Source: Apostichopus japonicus
Lineage: Eukaryota; Echinodermata; Holothuroidea; Aspidochirotida; Stichopodidae
Direction of reading: 5' to 3'
DNA length: 64,000 bases
Assembly: GCF_037975245.1 (NCBI RefSeq)
Contig: NC_092575.1
Span: forward strand, 17,823,810-17,887,809
Part shown: in pieces, positions 58,664 through 64,000 of the stretch
Layout of the letters: each line of letters begins with the position of its first letter
Position numbering within the stretch: the stretch's first letter is position 1
Made by a program: the position numbers and the translations under genes
Notes under the pieces: model-generated
Told to the model about the DNA's origin: nothing
Database searches by the model: none
Seen by the model: only the letters and a program-made list of their open reading frames with translations

Positions 58664-59305
58664 AAATAATAATTAATAATTTATTTTGGAAAAGCGTAAA
58701 ATCCGCAAAAGTGCTCTAAAACGCTATGTAACGGTAAATAAAAAAATATATGACACAAAATATGTAGTAAAACTGCAGAATAAAATACAATATAAATGAG
58801 TATGTAGAATAAAAAGCATGCACGTTTGAGTGTGTTGGGAGTACTGCACATTAATAGAGTTGAATACACAGTTTATATATTGCAGTAATGCTGTCTAAAT
58901 AGGTACAGTAGGTTTTCAGCTTTGACTTGAATGTTGTTAGACTAGAAACAGTTCCGAGTTCAGCTGGCAGCTCATTCCAGAGGCGTTTGTCTTGGTGATC
59001 GGCACCTCGAGACGACTCTGACCAGCAGACCGTAGGGCTCTTGTTGGCTGATAAAGGTGGATGAGATCTTGCAGGTATGGAGGTGCCATGTTGTTCTGGC
59101 ACTTCAACACAAGAAGAAGGACTTTGAACCTAATCCAATGAGATACTGGCAGCCAATGAAGATCATGCAGTACTGGGTTAATATGACTAGATGTTCTCGT
59201 CAGTGTAACTATCCTTGCTGTTATGTTTTGGAGCCTTTGCAGTCGTTTTATCTGTGTAACTGGTAGTCCACAGAAAGGTGCATTGTAGTAATCCAGTTTA
59301 GAAAC
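58664..59305 (-). mobile_element. 5'-truncated L2/CR1-type LINE, RT C-terminus and 3' end
   Basis: On the - strand from about 59300 the translation gives LDYYNAPFCGLP, then RLQRLQNITARIV, DLHWLPV, DLIHLYQPTRALRSA and, after a frameshift, LWNELPAELG with SSLTTFKSKLKTY. These are in the order seen at the end of CR1/L2 reverse transcriptases. The 3' UTR ends AGCGTTTTAGAGCACTTTTG and then an ATTATT-type tail, as in L2-like elements. The frameshift near 58990 shows it is dead. Confidence 0.9.
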
Positions 59306-60245
59306 ACAGTATTAGTACATAACACATGACATACTTTGGTATGTACACAGTTTGTTTGTACGTAATTTGACTTTACCTTTGATAGATGGCGCTATATTGA
59401 GTTAGAGAGTATTTGTACTATTCTCGTACTAAAAACTTATTTCCGTCTCAGTTCTACGTTCAGTCTCATTTTTTTTGCCCAGAATGAAGTCTCTGCCCTA
59501 GCTTCATCCTCATCACGACAGAGAGCAAAAAAAAAAAGGGAATTTCAATCAACCAGTGTTTTGAATAGAGTTAGGATTAAAGTTGTCTGACTCCAGAGAT
59601 ACATATTGTGATCTGGCAAATTGTCAAACAGCTGGCATTGTGTTGAATTCCTCTACGAACGTGTGGTAATAATGTCTGTAAAAATGTCCTTTACAGTTAC
59701 ATTCTGGGATTCAAAGTTGTTTCTTAATATGTGACCTATATGTAAAGTAAAGCCTGATTATCCATACCATTATAATTTAACACATACTATAATCTGGTCC
59801 CAGTATTGGTGCTTTTGTGTTTAACTTGTATATAATCACACAATTATAATGTCACTTTTGCCCAAAAAATGTTCACCAATTCGCAGAGATCTAGTGAACG
59901 TATTAATTCTCAAGCAAGGGAACATTTGAATTTAGTATGAAATGATCACACAATTTTCCCCAAAATATTTTTTGCTTTCGCAGTGATCCAGTGAATGGAA
60001 AAAAAAAAATCTTAATAAAAACATCGGTGTCCCCGTCAGGACAGGTGGAAGCAAAACTTTCATTGGACACATTTGAGAGAAAATTTCTTTACCTCAATTA
60101 ATCTTTTGTTCCTGTTGTGAAACAATGTAGCATAGCTACACAGCACTGAACAATTTTTGGCTGGACTCATGGACAACCATGGGATTCAACTGCCAGAGAA
60201 TCAACAAATGATAATGATGACTCCAGGGTATAGATCTGTTAAAAT

Positions 60246-60612
60246 CAGTGGCGTGGGAAGGTACTTTTGAGTGGGGGGGGCCTGAAGACTGATGGCTGGC
60301 CTGGGAGAGGAGTTTAAAGGGAGGTGGTGTCCCCCTCCCCTTTGGATTTTTTTTGCATTTCCAGGTGGCCTCAGAAGCAATTTGGTGCAATATAGCACAC
60401 TTCAACCCACCCACTCCATTTTGTATATAATTTTGCATTTTCACCTGGCCTTAGATGCAATTTGGTGCTCCAAATGAGATTTTTTTCTCATTTGGAAATG
60501 AAAAAGGGGTTTTCTGACTTGCGAAGTGGGGGGGGAATGATACTTCCACCCCTCCATATTTTTCACTGGGGGGGGCTGGCGCCCCCCCAGCCCCCCGGTT
60601 CCTACGCCCTTG
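60246..60612 (+). mobile_element. hAT-type MITE, GGCGTAGGAA family, copy 2
   Basis: 367 bp flanked by a perfect 8-bp duplication GTTAAAAT (60238-60245 and 60613-60620). Homologous to 15469-15770, with shorter G-runs and about 65 bp extra around 60365-60430, where the TTTGCATTT...CACCTGGCC segment is partly duplicated. Confidence 0.92.
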
Positions 60613-60677
60613 GTTAAAATGTTTCCTTCCAATGACTGTATCAGCTGCTAGAAATATTCTGCAATAGACTTTAATAT

Positions 60678-60860
60678 TTTGTTTTGTTTCGTTTATTTTG
60701 TTTCGTTTATCTTGTTTCGTTTATTTATTTGAATACAACATAAATACAACAAAAGTAGTGAATACAGAGAGTTATGGAATGTGAAAGGAAGTGTATCAGG
60801 AAACCCTTGTGGGCTTATCTAGTGTTACGCTCCCTGTACATAGAATACACACAGATAACT
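60678..60860 (-). mobile_element. LINE 3' end fragment
   Basis: On the - strand, AGCGTAACACTAGATAAGCC and CACAAGGGTTTCC lead to ATAAATAAACGAAACAAGAT and further AAACGAAACA units. This looks like a LINE 3' UTR with a microsatellite-like tail. No coding part remains. Confidence 0.55.
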
Positions 60861-62113
60861 TCCAAGAAAAGAATTAAGAAAAGAACTAAGAAAAAGAGAA
60901 GAAAAGAAGAAAGGAAGAAAAAGACAATAATATGTAAATGGTGCTAAATATAGTGGTTGCAAAAAAAAAAAAGGTATTACCCAGATTTTAGCCAAACGAA
61001 CAGTTTCGAACGCAATGGTTGATATATTTACCTGGTGCCTTGCTCACCTGTCTCCCCACAACCTTAGCACTCTCGTTCAACCGTGGCTTGGAAATGAACC
61101 GGTAACCGTTAAACACTGTGCCCTCTATGACCGGTTATGACCGGTCAATGCCCTTCCTTCTCATTCTACCATCCAAAGTGCCTACGAGGTTCGTTTTGTT
61201 TGTGCAGATTATTTTACTACTCAATTCGGAACGGTTCCTTAGGTTTCTTATTTTTGTTAGAATTTCAGCTTGTGCAATGCTTGCATCCAAGTCATGTTTC
61301 CTTTCGTTTTTGCCCAGTAACAGGCCATGCATGTGGTTTTGAATTTTTCATTCAATCAATCTTTGCTATTACTGGGCCAAGATTTTATTTTCAGAAAAGC
61401 TTCATGGCATTCGTACACAATAGAGATTGAAAAACTAAAAATTGTTTATAGAAACTCCAGATTGAATGCATTTATAGTGAGGCTTGGCGTACCTTGGTGT
61501 TGTCTAATTTATTTGTGCACCAAATATTCTATGAAACCTTTTTTCTCTGAATATGCTGAACCATTCCCCCTGCTGAATATACCACATCTTCTGCAAAGTT
61601 AACGTGCTCTTTCTTGAATGGTTCATAGATTTTGTTCATGCCATGGTCCAGTATCACCATCCATTTGCAGTGTCAGCAGTCACCATGGGTGCCAACCTGG
61701 TATTTCTTTTCATACCTTTAAAATTTCACCCATTACTTTTTGTCTATTTTATCACTTTTGAAGCATTAGGTACAGGAGGTCTATTTCTGTTTCTACTTCA
61801 CCTAACGATGTGAGAAAGAAGTTATGCAAACACGTTGTGCTAATATGAGACTGCCTATAGGTCTATAAACACAAGGCAAACACTTAAACTTAAAAAGATA
61901 CAAAGTTGCAAGTTGACTAAACGAAAGGATGTCACTGGATATATCGATTGCATGCTTTTTATATTAAACGTTTTCGTTCATCGGTTAATTTCCTCCTCCC
62001 AACATATTTAATTTTATACATAGCTTACAAAAATTAGCACACCCCACTCCCCCCCCATGCTTTTATAATGAAGGATATCATCCTGTAGTGATTACTGATT
62101 GCAACAAATGCAT

Positions 62114-62665
62114 GCTTCAAAGGATATACCCAATGTAACAAGATTTATACATGAGCTGTAGAGGATATGCTTGTGTTAGAATTCCATGTTTAAAAGGATA
62201 GTGCCCCTTGGTATTGAGTCCATGCCTTGAAGTATCATGCTGTGTAATGGGTGCATACTTGAGAGGATAGTACCGCTTTGTATCGAGTCAATGCTTTTAA
62301 AGGATACGTGTGCTTAAGAAGTCCATGATGCTTTAAAGCATACAGGACTCAGTGTAACAAGTCCTTCATTTAAAGGATATCCCTTTGTCGAGTCCATGCT
62401 TTTAAAGGATACATGTGCTTATGAAGTCCATGATGCTTTGAAGCATACAGGGCTCAGTGTAACAAGTCCTTCATTTAAAGGATATCCCTTTGTCATAAGT
62501 CCATGCCTTTAAAGGATATGTGTGCTTAAGAAGTCCATGATGCTTTAAAGCATACGGAGCTCAGTGTAACAAGTCCTTCATTTAAAGGATATCTCTTTGT
62601 CATAAGTCCATGCCTTTAAAGGATACTGCTGTGTATGTAACTAGTAGTTTAAAGGATACCCTTAT
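62114..62665. repeat. TTTAAAGGATA minisatellite, 106-bp unit
   Basis: Three regular copies (starts 62291, 62397, 62503, ending about 62610) of a 106-bp unit with CTTTAAAGGATA twice and GATGCTTTAAAGCAT, itself a small palindrome. Diverged single motifs continue on both sides. Confidence 0.92.
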
Positions 62666-63576
62666 AGATAACAAGTGCATTTATAATAAAAGTTCAAAAT
62701 GAAAATGATGGAAAGAGAAGTTTGTTGCCAGAGAGAGGAGGAATTGGGCCGGGAATGACACATAGTACAGTATTTTGAAAGCATTTGAAAGTTCATGCTG
62801 TTTAGGGAGAAAGGGGAGATTGTGGTCCTTAAAGTGACAGTAAAATCTTGCCATCTATAGTGGTGTTAACGTGGGGTTTATCCATGATAGTGAGACACTG
62901 GCTGCATCGCATTTCACAGAATCAATTACCATCGAACAGAACGTTTTGCTTGTTTCATTCGTTCCAGAGTCTTCATTCAAAATCCCATTTAATGTGCACT
63001 ACCCATCATATACAAGGTGTAAAATGTGAAAACTAAATATGACAATATTGTGTGATATTGTGTCATGGATTCGCCATAGTTCCATGTCGTCGTGAGTCAA
63101 GGATTGACTCTAACCAAGACTACAACATTTTTAAACACGACAACTTGGCGGCAACATGAAAGTTAAGTGTCTTTAATCACTTTGATCTCTTTTGCACCAA
63201 AAAATAATAATAATGAAGTTTTGGAAATTACACTCTTTGGAATAAACTGAGATGTAATATGGATCAAAGGAGGTTCAGACCTCGTGCTCAGCACTAAATT
63301 TATGATGTCAACACACCTCAGAGTTGACCTATAATCGGCATCGACCTTATTATTTCTGTTGATATTTAATACATGTGTATTAATTTGACCGACAAAAGAA
63401 GTAGTAGGCATCAATATCAGAGCTTGCACATCACATGGCCTAGATGGTTTCTTGTCGTAAAGAAACCTCTAACCTCCTGTTCCTTTATCACGAGGATGGG
63501 ATTCGCACTTCCGAGCACAGATCAACTGCACAGATGTTCCACATCAATGGACCTTCTTTCAGTGTTGAAGATTGCG

Positions 63577-63676
63577 ACTAATCTGTGATAGGAAAAGCGG
63601 CCTTAAAAGTGTCGGTTTCTTCTACCAGGTAGACCAGGTGTGACAAATAACATCAGTGCTTAATACTAATCTGTGA
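63577..63676 (+). pseudogene. Duplicated splice acceptor and start of the next RPUSD4 exon (decoy)
   Basis: A segment from ACTAATCTGTGAT (63577) is repeated at 63665. It includes a copy of the acceptor (TTTCTTCTACCAG against TTTCTTCTATCAG) and of the first 32 bases of the true exon. If the copy at 63629 were used, the phase-1 frame would read GRPGVTNNISA and then stop at TAA 63661-63663. The start of the duplicate is 113 bp before the real exon. Confidence 0.88.
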
Positions 63677-63741
63677 TCTGAAAGTGGACCTAAGCGGAGT
63701 GTGGGCTTTAATAGTTATGCTATGTCTGTTTCTTCTATCAG

Positions 63742-63972
63742 GTGGACCGGGAGTGACAAATAACATCAGTGCTCTACTGCCCACCTTAGCGCATCTCCTG
63801 AGGAGTACACAGACAGTTGCCATGGAGACCCCATCTCTCCACCTCATCCACCGATTAGACAAAGAGACTACTGGTGTCATGATGCTCGCAAGGTCTGCCG
63901 TCACCGCGAGACAGTTGCATCAACAGTTTTTCCGCAGGGAAATGCAAAAAAAATACTGGGTCGTCACTGTCG
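63742..63972 (+). CDS. RPUSD4: RPUSD4 exon: catalytic core of the pseudouridine synthase
   Basis: 231 nt, phase 1 in and out, between TTCTATCAG and GTGAGT. It encodes GGPGVTNNISALLPTLAHLL, then LHLIHRLDKETTGVMMLARS and ending RREMQKKYWVVTV. HRLDKETTG is the RluA-family signature; its aspartate (codon 63858-63860) is the catalytic nucleophile. GGPGV directly continues LPVHG of the preceding exon, as in vertebrate RPUSD4. KKYW at the end is also conserved. Remaining exons, with the C-terminal half of the fold, lie right of the window. All key residues visible are intact, so the gene looks functional. Confidence 0.96.
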
Positions 63973-64000
63973 GTGAGTCACCGCTCTTGTAGTTCCAGGT

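Larger units (their letters stand above)
43203..63741 (+). other. RPUSD4 intron (about 20.5 kb)
   Basis: Starts GTGAGT and ends TTCTATCAG. It carries most of the repeats listed to the right, and the candidate exons of an unknown gene. Parts with nothing recognised: 43484-44876, 46596-48791, 49234-51488, 53231-54453, 59311-60237, 60965-62113 and 62666-63576. Confidence 0.8.

Overview
The window is about 64 kb of AT-rich eukaryotic DNA: genes with spliced exons, large introns and dense transposon debris, no bacterial-style gene packing. The two recognisable gene families are GT10 alpha-1,3-fucosyltransferases and the RluA-type pseudouridine synthase RPUSD4. Together with hAT-type MITEs, CR1/L2-type LINE ends, a Penelope-like fragment and tRNA-derived SINEs they suggest a marine invertebrate, most likely a deuterostome such as an echinoderm (possibly a sea cucumber). 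The taxon is an inference from style; no diagnostic marker was seen.

Left part (1-13.5 kb): the 3' end of one fucosyltransferase gene on the + strand (1-192) and a complete, intronless 561-residue fucosyltransferase on the - strand (11814-13499) lie tail to tail. Between them are about 11.6 kb with no supportable gene but several simple repeats. Their C-terminal ends align with each other, so they are members of a local family.

Middle left (13.5-28 kb): intergenic DNA with nested TIR elements (15.27-15.91 kb), a SINE and a SINE tail (16.7-17.3 kb), a 1.1 kb CAATTGATGATATG satellite followed by a perfect hairpin (17.6-18.8 kb), and long pyrimidine tracts (20.7-21.0 kb).

Right part (28-64 kb): one long gene on the + strand, RPUSD4, with exons at 28141-28383, 29741-29860, 43158-43202 and 63742-63972 and possibly a short first coding exon at 28042-28051. 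It runs off the right edge. Every intron seen is phase 1, so every internal exon is symmetric. Its introns (about 1.4, 13.3 and 20.5 kb) hold a TSD-flanked hAT element, LINE and Penelope fragments, two copies of a TIR family with 6-bp TSDs, a long palindrome, a recent 1.8 kb tandem duplication and minisatellites. A 13-copy 21-bp minisatellite begins 8 bp into the intron after the 43158-43202 exon, and the start of the last visible exon is duplicated upstream with a splice acceptor that leads to an in-frame stop. Phase-compatible candidate exons of an unknown small gene (45.7-49.2 kb, + strand) and an orphan - strand exon (42.9 kb) are also nested here.

No CRISPR, operon, rRNA or bacterial feature was seen. 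I found no convincing previously undescribed system; the most unusual features are the two repeat structures that touch RPUSD4 splice sites.
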